Positions 1-7,466 are shown, counted from the stretch's first letter. The stretch: 14,791 bases of DNA from Clostridia bacterium (GCA_017454075.1 JAFTDQ010000131.1:1-14791); one strand, 5' to 3'. The notes: generated from the sequence alone by a model not told the origin. A program made the numbers and translations.

Positions 1-1
1 G

Positions 2-1390
2 AAAAAAGAGCATATCTCCGACTATAAAAAGTATTACGACAGGGTCACGCTCAGCCTTGACGGCAGCGACAGGTCGGACGTCCCGACGCCGGAAAGGCAG
101 AAGCTTTTTAAGAAAGACGGGAATGATACCGGCCTTATCGAGCTTCTGTTCAACTACGGCAGATATCTGATGATATCCGGCTCAAGACCGGGAAGTCAGC
201 CGCTGTGCCTCCAGGGGATCTGGAACGAGCAGGTCGCCCCGCCGTGGAACTCAAATTATACGGTAAACATAAATACCGAAATGAACTACTGGCCGGCGCT
301 CATCTGCGATCTCAGAGAAATGCAGGAGCCGCTTGACAGGCTGATACGGGAGGTCAGCGTAAAAGGGCGCGAAACCGCTGAAAAATACTATGGGGCTCAC
401 GGCTTCTGTCTCCATCACAATACCGACCTATGGCGCTCTTCCCAGCCGGTCAGCGGGCTTGCACAATGGCTGTTCTGGCCCATGGCAGGAGGATGGCTCT
501 GCAGGCATCTGTTTGAGGAATACGAATACAGCGGAGACGTGGATCAGCTTCGCAGTTTCTCATACCCGATAATGCTCGAGGCGTGCCGCTTTTACCTCGA
601 CGTCTTAACGGAGGATAAGGACGGCCGGCTTGTTTTCTGCCCGTCAACCTCGCCCGAAAACAATTACCTGCTCGGGGATGGAAAGTGCTCGGTAAGTCTG
701 ACAACGACGATGACGATGAGCATTATAAGGGAGCTCTTTGAAAACACCGTGAAGGCGGCGGGGATCCTCGGGATCGAAGACGGTGAAACGGAAAAAATCA
801 AAGAAGCGACCGAAAGGCTTCTCCCGATAAGGATAGGCTCCGACGGCAGGATACTTGAATGGTACGATGAGGTTGAAGACGAAGAGCCTCACCACCGTCA
901 CATATCGCATCTTTACGGTCTTTACCCGTCAAATCAGATAACACCCGGCGGGACTCCGGAGCTCGCCTCCGCCGCGATAAAGACGCTCGAAGCCCGCGGC
1001 GACGCCGGGACAGGCTGGAGCCTGGCATGGAAAATAAACTTCTGGGCAAGATTGTGCGACGGTGATCATGCGCTCAAGCTCATCGAGATGCTGCTCACGC
1101 CTTCCGTGGGAAATCTCGGAGGCGTATACCCGAATATGTTCGACGCGCACCCGCCGTTCCAGATAGACGGGAACTTCGGTTCGACGTCCGGCATCGCCGG
1201 GATGCTCCTGCAGAGCGATGAAAACGAGATCAGGCTGCTCCCTGCCCTTCCTTCAAAGTGGAAAAACGGCCGTGTTTCCGGACTTCGCGCAAACGGCGGC
1301 GCCAAGGTCGACATAGAATGGAAAGACGGCGTAATAACCGATTATAAAATCACGGGCGGCAAGCCGAGAAAGATCATCAGATACAGATGA
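2..1390 (+). CDS. GH95 alpha-L-fucosidase/galactosidase, 5'-truncated
   Basis: The frame is open from the window edge, so the N-terminal part (roughly 300 residues in typical 750-800 aa family members) lies outside; 462 residues are visible. The visible part covers the (alpha/alpha)6-barrel and C-terminal beta domain of glycoside hydrolase family 95, inverting enzymes that release alpha-1,2-fucose or, in some subfamilies, alpha-L-galactose. Family hallmarks seen are LQGIWN and NSNYTVNINTEMNYW (visible residues about 70-97), with the Asn-x-Asn pair near 89/91. PSTSPEN follows, with the likely general acid Glu at about 219. HRHISHLYGLYP and PFQIDGNFG come later, the latter with Asp at about 389, which activates the water through the Asn pair. 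All three catalytic elements are intact. Family assignment is secure; exact sugar specificity is not. The first in-frame ATG (170) is internal, not the start. It is the last gene before a strong terminator. Confidence 0.93.
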   Translation, partial: KKEHISDYKKYYDRVTLSLDGSDRSDVPTPERQKLFKKDGNDTGLIELLFNYGRYLMISGSRPGSQPLCLQGIWNEQVAPPWNSNYTVNINTEMNYWPALICDLREMQEPLDRLIREVSVKGRETAEKYYGAHGFCLHHNTDLWRSSQPVSGLAQWLFWPMAGGWLCRHLFEEYEYSGDVDQLRSFSYPIMLEACRFYLDVLTEDKDGRLVFCPSTSPENNYLLGDGKCSVSLTTTMTMSIIRELFENTVKAAGILGIEDGETEKIKEATERLLPIRIGSDGRILEWYDEVEDEEPHHRHISHLYGLYPSNQITPGGTPELASAAIKTLEARGDAGTGWSLAWKINFWARLCDGDHALKLIEMLLTPSVGNLGGVYPNMFDAHPPFQIDGNFGSTSGIAGMLLQSDENEIRLLPALPSKWKNGRVSGLRANGGAKVDIEWKDGVITDYKITGGKPRKIIRYR

Positions 1391-1403
1391 AATAATCATA
1401 TAT

Positions 1404-1442
1404 AAAAAGCAAGGCGCGCGGATCCGCGCGCTTTGCTTTTTT
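1404..1442 (+). terminator. Rho-independent terminator of the GH95 gene
   Basis: A long, nearly perfect stem centred on GATC (1421-1424): AAAAAGCAA plus a GC-rich arm pairs with its complement, with one G-U pair, and ends in a T-run at 1437-1442. It starts 13 bp after the GH95 stop codon. The A-run on the left arm means it could also stop minus-strand transcripts. Confidence 0.9.
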
Positions 1443-1556
1443 CACATTATGACGATGTGCTGATCCGCTGCCGGACTCGGTAGGAGGTCCTTGCGGCTCG
1501 GGCGGATCTGACGTTTCTGACAGCGTGTCTCGTCACCTCGCTGAACAGACTATGAG
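1443..1556. other. Gene-free strip with two imperfect hairpins
   Basis: No convincing gene. Two inverted repeats are visible. The first is GATCCGC at 1462-1468 with GCGGATC at 1502-1508, enclosing further complementary pieces (GCCG/CGGC, GGAC/GTCC). The second pairs TCTG+CAGCG (1516-1519, 1521-1525) with CGCTG+CAGA (1539-1543, 1546-1549) around a 13-nt loop. The strip lies between the GH95 terminator and the terminator of the minus-strand cluster, so neither neighbour should transcribe it. A dispersed intergenic repeat or a structured RNA are both possible. Confidence 0.4.
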
Positions 1557-1585
1557 GAAAAAACAAACCCGCCCCCGAGGGCGGG
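1557..1585 (-). terminator. Terminator ending the LamG gene cluster
   Basis: CCCGCCC (1568-1574) pairs perfectly with GGGCGGG (1579-1585) across a 4-nt loop. Read on the minus strand, it is followed by TTTGTTTTTT (1558-1567). It lies about 80 bp beyond the stop of the 306-aa LamG gene and is the strongest terminator candidate for this transcription unit. Confidence 0.85.
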
Positions 1586-1620
1586 AGCGGATAAAAAGCT
1601 CTTGTTTTGCTTATATTGAA

Positions 1621-1650
1621 CGATATGCCCGGTAAAGTCCGGGCATATCG
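1621..1650 (-). repeat. Perfect 12-bp hairpin just after the 306-aa LamG gene
   Basis: CGATATGCCCGG (1621-1632) and its exact complement (1639-1650) flank a 6-nt loop, 12 bp past the stop codon. On the minus strand it is followed by mixed sequence rather than a T-run. It may stabilise the mRNA 3' end or act as a weak first terminator upstream of the stronger one at 1557-1585. Confidence 0.6.
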
Positions 1651-1662
1651 TCATGGCAATAT

Positions 1663-2583
1663 TCAGTCTTCTTTACGTGAACGTCTGCCGAAGACAACCG
1701 CCGCTGCGCCGATGACGGCGACCGCCGCGGCGGCTGAAACAACGACCGTGCCGTCGGACGTTGTCGGGGAGACGGTCGATCCGCCCGATGAGCCGCTGCC
1801 CGAGCCGAGGGTGTTGTTTGTATAGAGCTTGGCAACCTCGTCAGCCGTCAGAGTCTTGCCGAAGATCCAGAGATCGTCGATAGCTGTTCTCTGATCCATC
1901 TGTGTGTTGAGCAGGCTTGCGCTGTCGTTTCCGATGAGCGTGAGCGGGAGCGGGATGGCCGCCGTCCACATCGCGGTCGTCGAGAGCGCAGCGACGTCGT
2001 AGCGCGTCACGTCCTTGCCGTCGATATAGAACTTAAGTTCATGATCGGAGGGGCCGCTGTTTGCCTTGTAGGTCATCGTGAACATGTACCACTCGCCGTT
2101 TTTCCCGGTATGCCCCGTATGGTCAAGCGCGAGGTTTTTCTGCCCCGACACCCATATACCCGGGCACTTCGGAGTCGTCGAGCTGTTGTTGCTTATCGTG
2201 TTTATCGCCGCGTTCTGAGAAATAAGAAGGCGTGAATAATACGACGGATTCTGTGTGTCAACTTCGCCGTTATCTACCGTGAGTATCCACGCGCTCACCG
2301 ACCAGTCGCCGTTGTAATCTTTTTTGAGGAGCTCGAGATGCTGGTCACCTGCCTGGAAATAGACGGCTCCGTAATCCTTCCCGTTGCGGTCGGTTATGAA
2401 CGAGACCGCGCCCTTCGGGGTCGCCGTGAGAGAGCCGTCGTCGGTCGAATACTTGTTGTCAAACGAGAAATGAACGCCGTTTGCCGGGATGCTATAATCC
2501 GTCAGCGTATATGCCGCCGAGACCGACGACGCGATCGCAGCAACAAGGCACACCGACAGAATGACTGTCATGATCTTTTTCAT
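1663..2583 (-). CDS. Secreted, membrane-anchored single-LamG surface protein
   Basis: 306 aa. An N-terminal signal peptide (residues 1-23, cleavage near SVSA-A) is followed by one concanavalin A-like/LamG-type jelly-roll domain (about 25-255). Paralogue-wide motifs are GVHFSFDN, YFQAGDQHLELL, GDWSVSAWI, INTISNNSS and DQRTAIDDLWIFGKTLTADEVAKLY. A Gly/Ser linker (258-278), a hydrophobic segment (280-298) and a basic tail (RRSRKED) suggest it is held in the membrane facing outward. LamG domains of this type bind glycans or proteins; no catalytic residues are evident. It is the last gene of the cluster, preceded by AAAGGA about 8 nt from the ATG and by a hairpin at 2626-2653. It has close paralogues at 4890-6026 and 2867-4759. 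The ligand is unknown. Confidence 0.85.
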   Translation of the reverse strand: MKKIMTVILSVCLVAAIASSVSAAYTLTDYSIPANGVHFSFDNKYSTDDGSLTATPKGAVSFITDRNGKDYGAVYFQAGDQHLELLKKDYNGDWSVSAWILTVDNGEVDTQNPSYYSRLLISQNAAINTISNNSSTTPKCPGIWVSGQKNLALDHTGHTGKNGEWYMFTMTYKANSGPSDHELKFYIDGKDVTRYDVAALSTTAMWTAAIPLPLTLIGNDSASLLNTQMDQRTAIDDLWIFGKTLTADEVAKLYTNNTLGSGSGSSGGSTVSPTTSDGTVVVSAAAAVAVIGAAAVVFGRRSRKED

Positions 2584-2625
2584 TGTAAAAATCCTTTATT
2601 CTTTGAGTCTTATCTTTATCAGGTT

Positions 2626-2653
2626 CAGCGAAGCGCCTTTCGACGCTTCGCTG
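2626..2653 (-). repeat. 10-bp perfect hairpin in the gap before the 306-aa LamG gene
   Basis: CAGCGAAGCG (2626-2635) pairs exactly with CGCTTCGCTG (2644-2653) around an 8-nt loop. It lies 18 bp after the stop of the 58-aa gene and about 43 bp before the next start. On the minus strand no T-run follows, so an RNA-processing or mRNA-stability element, or partial termination, is more likely than a full terminator. Confidence 0.55.
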
Positions 2654-2671
2654 TAGTGACGTTGCTGTTTA

Positions 2672-2848
2672 TTAAGCGTCGACCGGACCTACGAGATTGC
2701 CGTCCTGGTCATAGACCATTCCGCCGACACACGTTGCGTTTTCGTATGCAGCGCCGTTCACGTAGAACGTTCCGCGCTCAATCGCGCCCTTACCGTCGAC
2801 TGATTTTTCAACAGCGCCGGCCGCGTTCAGAAGTATGATTCCTTTCAT
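2672..2848 (-). CDS. Small hypothetical protein, 58 aa
   Basis: An open frame with a strong start: AAGGAGG (2856-2862) lies 7 nt before the ATG, and the gene closes with two consecutive TAA codons. The product begins MKGIILLNAAGAVEKS and ends MVYDQDGNLVGPVDA. It has no signal peptide or membrane span and a single cysteine. I do not recognise a family. It starts 18 bp after the stop of the 630-aa LamG gene and is in the same reading frame, separated by two in-frame TGA codons; the ribosome binding site lies in that gap, so translational coupling is likely. The tail VYDQDGNLVG resembles a beta-hairpin and loosely echoes VKDAEGNVTYG near the C-terminus of the 630-aa protein. It could be a genuine small partner protein or a detached C-terminal piece. 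Being a real translated ORF is well supported; its function is not. Confidence 0.72.
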   Translation of the reverse strand: MKGIILLNAAGAVEKSVDGKGAIERGTFYVNGAAYENATCVGGMVYDQDGNLVGPVDA

Positions 2849-2866
2849 TGTTCAGGCCTCCTTATT

Positions 2867-4759
2867 TCAGGCTGCGAGCGGGAGAGCGCTCGATCCCTCG
2901 GTAAGGGAAGCAGCAACTGTCTCGCCGTACGTTACGTTGCCCTCAGCGTCCTTGACGAACGAGCAGGCGTAAAGCGTTTCAACGTCGGAAGGGAGATCCT
3001 GCCAGTATACTGCGATCACAGAGTCGCCTTCCTCGCCGCCGAGGTTCTCGGCTGTGATGACTGCGTCGCCGTAGCAGCCGCTCTGAAGAAGAGCGTCATA
3101 CTTCTGACATACACGGGCGAAGAGCGGGTTGCCGCCGTCCTTATAGAACTTGCAGGTTTCTGCCGAGTCGGAGAAAACGATTCCGACGTCGCCTTCAACA
3201 TCAGCGGAAACCGCCGCGTTGATGTAAATGTGGTCGATCTTGCCGTCGGACGATCCGTCGCTGAACGAAACCTTGATTGCGGGAGCGGAAGACTCGTATC
3301 CGTTATCCGCCTGTTCATAAAGAGCCGCGACCTCAGCGTCGCTGAGGACCTTGCCGTAGATCCAGAGATCGTCGATCGCCGTCTTCTGGTTGACGGGGAT
3401 GGCCTCGCATCCGCCGATCCCTAAAAGCGGGAGATCAAATACATTGCCTCCCCAGATCGTCTTGCTGTCGAGCTGATTCTTCCTGACGCCGTCCTTGTAA
3501 ACGGTAACGATGCCGTTCGTCTGGGTGACCGTGATCATACTCCACTCGTCGCGACCCGCCGCCGTGCCGGCGAAATCGAATCCGAGGTTTGCGTTGCCCG
3601 TCTGGATTCCGGCGGTCTTGGGATCAGCCGAGCTGTTGTTGGATATGCTCTTGAGCCATGTATTATTACCGGCAAGGATGTACGACTGATAAGCTGTCCC
3701 AGCTTCCGAGCCGAACGTGATGTCAATATCGGGGTCGGTGGTGACCTTTACCCACGCGCTGACAGACCAGTCGCCGCGGTAATCGCTTTTGCCGAGATTT
3801 ACGTATTCGTCCTCAGCGTCGAAATAAACCGCACTCTTTGCGTTGCCGTTTCTGTCCTCGACGAAGGAGACGCTGCCTACGGCGGAACCCGCAAGGTTCT
3901 CGTCGGTAGACTCAAAGGTGTTGTTGAAGGTGAAATGTACGCCGTCAGCCGAGGGAGCGTAATCGTTGGGATCATCCTCGACGGGGTCGGTCGACGTACT
4001 CGGCGTGTAGAGCTCCGCGACCTCATCGGCCGTCAGAGTCTTACCATAGATCCAGAGATCGTCGATAACTGTTCTCTGATCCATCTGTGTGTTGTACAGG
4101 CTTGCGCTGTCGTTGCCGATAAGCGCGAGCGGGAGCGGGATTACCTTTGAAGGGAAAAGCGCTGTAGCAGACTGGTGATTTATTTTTTCGCCGTTGATAT
4201 AGACTGCCCATTCATGGTCGGACGAACCGCTGTTCGCCTTGTAAGCGATCGTTAGCATATACCACTCGTTGTCGAAACCGCTTACACCTGCATGATCCCA
4301 TGAGAGGTTTCTGGCTCCGTTGACCCAAATTCCGGAGTTTTTGGGTTGCGAAGAGGAGTTGTTGCTTATCGTATTTATGGCAACGTCCGGACCAATAAGC
4401 AGACGGGAAGTATACGCGGGCGTCTGCGTGTCGACACCGCTGGCCGCGCCGGTCTTGATCCAGGCACTGACCGTCCAGTCGCCGATGTAACTGTTCTTAA
4501 GCAGCTCGATGTGCTGGTCGCCCGCCTGGAAATAGACGGCGCCGGCTTCGTTGCCGAAGCGGTCTGTGACGAACGAGACAGCGCCCTTCGGCGTGCCTGT
4601 GAGGTTCGGATCCGTCGACGCATATGTGTTGTCAAACGTAAAATGAACACCATCCGCCGGCGGCGTGTAATCTGTCAGTTCGTATGCTGCCGAAACAGTG
4701 AACGGAATCACCGACAACAGCATGCAGACAGACAGAATCATTGAAAACAGCTTTTTCAT
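2867..4759 (-). CDS. Secreted double-LamG protein with C-terminal beta domain
   Basis: 630 aa. A signal peptide (1-24) precedes LamG domain 1 (about 26-252), which is closely related to the neighbouring paralogues. A short Asp/Pro linker leads to a more divergent LamG domain 2 (about 268-482). That domain keeps GVHFTFNN, GDWSVSAW, SISNNSS and TAIDDLWIYGK but lacks the QAGDQH motif, having DAEDEYVNL instead. Residues 490-630 form a Cys-containing, probably beta-rich domain I cannot assign. Unlike both paralogues there is no hydrophobic C-terminus, so the protein should be released or held non-covalently. AAGGAGG (4766-4772) lies 6 nt before the ATG. A hairpin and possible terminator (4838-4882) separates it from the upstream LamG gene, so its level may be set separately. 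A carbohydrate-binding or adhesive role is inferred from the fold only. Confidence 0.85.
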   Translation of the reverse strand: MKKLFSMILSVCMLLSVIPFTVSAAYELTDYTPPADGVHFTFDNTYASTDPNLTGTPKGAVSFVTDRFGNEAGAVYFQAGDQHIELLKNSYIGDWTVSAWIKTGAASGVDTQTPAYTSRLLIGPDVAINTISNNSSSQPKNSGIWVNGARNLSWDHAGVSGFDNEWYMLTIAYKANSGSSDHEWAVYINGEKINHQSATALFPSKVIPLPLALIGNDSASLYNTQMDQRTVIDDLWIYGKTLTADEVAELYTPSTSTDPVEDDPNDYAPSADGVHFTFNNTFESTDENLAGSAVGSVSFVEDRNGNAKSAVYFDAEDEYVNLGKSDYRGDWSVSAWVKVTTDPDIDITFGSEAGTAYQSYILAGNNTWLKSISNNSSADPKTAGIQTGNANLGFDFAGTAAGRDEWSMITVTQTNGIVTVYKDGVRKNQLDSKTIWGGNVFDLPLLGIGGCEAIPVNQKTAIDDLWIYGKVLSDAEVAALYEQADNGYESSAPAIKVSFSDGSSDGKIDHIYINAAVSADVEGDVGIVFSDSAETCKFYKDGGNPLFARVCQKYDALLQSGCYGDAVITAENLGGEEGDSVIAVYWQDLPSDVETLYACSFVKDAEGNVTYGETVAASLTEGSSALPLAA

Positions 4760-4837
4760 AAAAAGCCTCCTTGTTCTGAGCTTCAGCTCTTTATTATTTA
4801 CAAGATCGCTCTTGTAGGTCCTTATTCTGTCGACGTA

Positions 4838-4882
4838 TCAAAAACGTCCTGATCCGCTCCCGGGGTTTCGACGGGAGCGGAT
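4838..4882 (-). terminator. Possible terminator/attenuator between two LamG genes
   Basis: ATCCGCTCCCG (4852-4862) pairs perfectly with CGGGAGCGGAT (4872-4882) around a 9-nt loop. On the minus strand a TTTTT run begins about 7 nt after the stem (4840-4844). The spacing of the T-run is not ideal, so partial read-through into the 630-aa gene is plausible. A smaller hairpin, ACAAGA/TCTTGT (4800-4815), follows in the same leader. Confidence 0.6.
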
Positions 4883-4889
4883 GCCGGTT

Positions 4890-6026
4890 TTATTTTTTCT
4901 TTTTCGAGAGCACGGCGGCGATGATCACGCCCGCGATAACTACGGCCGCCGCCGCGAGCCCTATGATAAGACCCGTGTTTGCGGTGGGCTTCTCGTTCTC
5001 CTGAGGCTTGTCGGTGCCTTTATCCGACGCGACGGGGGTCGCAGACTCCTTTTCCGACGACGAACCTGCCGGTTCGGAAGAGGTCGGCGTCGACGAGGTT
5101 TCTTCCGACGCAGAGGACGACTGCGCGCCGGCCGAGGTGCCCGCTTCCGACGAAGACACAACGGGCTCGCTCGAAACGACCGGTTCGGTCGATTCTTCAG
5201 GCTCCGTCACCTGCGGCTCGGTTGCCGGAGGGTCGGTCTTCGGAGGGTCGGTCTTGGCGATGGAGTTGTTGTTATAGAGATCCTTGACCTCGCTTGAGGA
5301 CAGGGTCTTGCCGAATATCCAGAGATCGTCGATAGCCGTTCTCTGATCCGTCTGAGTATTTGTAAGGCCGGTGCTGTCGTTGCCGATGAGCGTGAGCGGG
5401 AGCGGGATGGCAGCTTTGAAGAAAGAAGCCGCCGAAAGGCCGGGGTTCGTAATGTCCTGACCGTTCATATAGAACTTGAGGGCGTGATCCGACGGACCGC
5501 TGTTTTTCTTATACGTGATGGTGAGCATATGCCATTCATCATAGCGTCCCGGCGAACCTGTGTGGTCAAGGGAAAGGTTGACCCCGCCGGTCACCTTGAT
5601 GCCGGCCGTCTTCGGGGACGCCGAGCTGTTGTTGCTTATCGTGTTTATCGCGGCATTTTCAGAGATGAGGAGATACGAATAGTATGAGACATCCTGCGTA
5701 TCGACCTCGTCGGTCACACCGGTTTTGATCCATGCGCTGACGGACCAGTCGCCGATGTAATCCTTTTTAAGGAGTTCTATATGCTGATCTCCGGCCTGGA
5801 AATAGACGGCGCCCTTTTCCTTCCCGTTGCGGTCGGTTATAAACGAGACCGCGCCCTTCGGCGTACCCGTGAGCTTCTTGTCTGTCGAAGCGTAGGTATT
5901 ATCGAACGTGAAGTGCACTCCGTCAGCCGGAGGAGTATAGTCAGTCAGTGTGTACGCCGCCGAAACGAACGCAGCCGCCGATATGACGATACAAACGGCC
6001 ATAAACAATACTGCAAGTTTTTTCAT
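4890..6026 (-). CDS. Cell-surface LamG protein with Ser/Thr/Pro/Glu linker and C-terminal anchor
   Basis: 378 aa. A signal peptide (1-23) is followed by one LamG-type domain (about 25-252), nearly colinear with the 306-aa paralogue. Residues 256-350 form a low-complexity, acidic Ser/Thr/Pro-rich stalk (TDPPKTDPPATEP, then SSE-rich). PTANTG precedes a hydrophobic span (352-373) and a KKKK tail. This layout fits a protein displayed across the cell wall. The anchor resembles a sorting signal but lacks a canonical LPXTG, so simple membrane anchoring is equally possible. The start is 15 bp after the stop of the solute-binding protein, with AAAAGGTGATC upstream, which argues for co-transcription and possibly co-function in glycan capture at the surface. 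Confidence 0.87.
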   Translation of the reverse strand: MKKLAVLFMAVCIVISAAAFVSAAYTLTDYTPPADGVHFTFDNTYASTDKKLTGTPKGAVSFITDRNGKEKGAVYFQAGDQHIELLKKDYIGDWSVSAWIKTGVTDEVDTQDVSYYSYLLISENAAINTISNNSSASPKTAGIKVTGGVNLSLDHTGSPGRYDEWHMLTITYKKNSGPSDHALKFYMNGQDITNPGLSAASFFKAAIPLPLTLIGNDSTGLTNTQTDQRTAIDDLWIFGKTLSSSEVKDLYNNNSIAKTDPPKTDPPATEPQVTEPEESTEPVVSSEPVVSSSEAGTSAGAQSSSASEETSSTPTSSEPAGSSSEKESATPVASDKGTDKPQENEKPTANTGLIIGLAAAAVVIAGVIIAAVLSKKKK

Positions 6027-6041
6027 TTTCGATCACCTTTT

Positions 6042-7466
6042 TTATTTGCCGTAGAAGTCGGAGATCCGCTTCATCGTCAGGAGTTCCCTTTCGACGTTCG
6101 CCGCATAGAAAGACGGGACGTCGTTGCTTTCCATCGTTGACGCGAGGAGCGTCCACTGCATTCCGTTCGGAACGACGTTGACGAAAAGGTACGAGAAGCT
6201 GAGGACCTGGTTTGCGAAAACAAGGTCAAGCATTTCCTTGGATTCCTCGTTCGTCGTATAACGGATCTTGAGCATTGTCGTCGCGTAAGCCGGGAGGATG
6301 CGCTTGTATCCCTCATAAGCCATCGCCTCGATGATCGCGCCCGTACGTGCAAGATCGGGAGCGTTGTACGGGATCGAGCAGAGACCGGCGTTGAGACCGT
6401 CGTAGTAATGCGCCTGCGTTTCGTCCGCCTTCGGGATCGGGCAGATACCGAAATCCATCGTCGTCTCGGCGATTTTCGGCGCAAGCACGCCGACCGGCGC
6501 GAACGTGAACGCCACCTGGCCGTTTGCGAACATCGAGTGAGCGACCGCAACGTCGTCACGCATTCTCCATACCCCGTCATGTCCTGCGTAAAACAGGTTA
6601 TGAAGCTTGTCGACAAGTCTGACGACCCTGTCGGAGTCGACGTCGAGCGTAAGCTCCGATGAGTTCATGGCGTCCGTCTTCTTGTAGACCTCAACGCCGA
6701 ACGACTCGAGCCATCTGTAAGTCGAAAAACCTACTACAAATCCGAAGATATCCTCGGTGTCGCGCTCGGAGTTCCCGTTTTCATCACTGTAAATGGATCT
6801 TACGATCTCGGTAAGCTTTTCTACCGTCCACTCATTGTTCTTTACGTAGTCGTACGGAAGCTCTATGTCGCGGTTTTTCAGAAGGTCTATATTGAAGAAA
6901 GTCGCCTCCGTCCCTGCCATTGAGCTGAAATTGGTGTAATTCGAGAAGCCGTACATTTTTCCGTTGAGGGTAAGCGACTCGACTATGCGCTGCGGCCACC
7001 AGGGCTTCGTCGTGTCGACATTAGGCATAGCGTTGACGTCTGCGAAATAACCGCTGAGACCCATTGTACCCGTCAGGCAGTCCTGCATTATCGCCTGATC
7101 GAGCTCGTTGTCTCCCGACAGGATGAGCGTCTCAAGAAACTGCTGATCCATCCAGTCGGCTTCGATGACCTCAAATTCGATATCGAAGAGAGCCATCACA
7201 CTCTGGTTGGCTCTCCAGATGGCGGTATCGACGATGCCGCCGGTCTGATCCTCCCTGATCACATTATTGCCGCCCACTATGCGGAACTTATATCCGTCGT
7301 ATTTGACGTCCGGCAGATCAGGGGTGGGCTCAGCCGTATCCGATGAACTTGTACCCGAAGTGTCGGCGCCGCCGGTGGTGTCGGTCGAGCCCGGATTTCC
7401 GGTGTTGCACGCAGCAATGCCGAGCATCATCGTGAGTACAAGCAGGATTGTTAAAACTTTCCTCAT
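6042..7466 (-). CDS. Extracellular solute-binding lipoprotein (ABC sugar-type, family 1-like)
   Basis: 474 aa. A lipoprotein signal (MRKVLTILLVLTMMLGIAAC) has lipobox LGIAAC with Cys20 as the acylation site. A Thr/Ser/Gly-rich spacer (21-48) leads to the mature periplasmic-binding-protein-type fold. Features typical of large clostridial oligosaccharide-binding proteins are YKFRIVGG near the N-terminus, an aromatic-rich middle (WWPQRIVESLTLNGKMYGFSNYTNF), FANGQVAFTFAPVGVL, DFGICPIPKADETQ and AYEGYKRILPAYATTMLKIRYT. It is the first gene of the cluster, with AAGAAAGGAAAG upstream of the ATG and a promoter at 7551-7579. No ABC permease genes follow; the next gene is a LamG surface protein. It probably delivers its ligand to a permease encoded elsewhere, or works as a surface receptor. 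Ligand unknown. Confidence 0.9.
   Translation of the reverse strand: MRKVLTILLVLTMMLGIAACNTGNPGSTDTTGGADTSGTSSSDTAEPTPDLPDVKYDGYKFRIVGGNNVIREDQTGGIVDTAIWRANQSVMALFDIEFEVIEADWMDQQFLETLILSGDNELDQAIMQDCLTGTMGLSGYFADVNAMPNVDTTKPWWPQRIVESLTLNGKMYGFSNYTNFSSMAGTEATFFNIDLLKNRDIELPYDYVKNNEWTVEKLTEIVRSIYSDENGNSERDTEDIFGFVVGFSTYRWLESFGVEVYKKTDAMNSSELTLDVDSDRVVRLVDKLHNLFYAGHDGVWRMRDDVAVAHSMFANGQVAFTFAPVGVLAPKIAETTMDFGICPIPKADETQAHYYDGLNAGLCSIPYNAPDLARTGAIIEAMAYEGYKRILPAYATTMLKIRYTTNEESKEMLDLVFANQVLSFSYLFVNVVPNGMQWTLLASTMESNDVPSFYAANVERELLTMKRISDFYGK

Noticed and set aside
2338..2838. Plus-strand open frame of 166 codons across the LamG cluster
   Set aside because: It spans the start of a LamG gene, an intergenic hairpin and the 58-aa gene on the opposite strand; its product is Arg-rich with no domain and it lacks a ribosome binding site.
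4881..5297. Plus-strand Arg/Gly-rich frames opposite the Ser/Thr/Pro stalk
   Set aside because: These are mirror images of the low-complexity stalk codons (TCC/TCG/GAA) and have no start signals or domain content.
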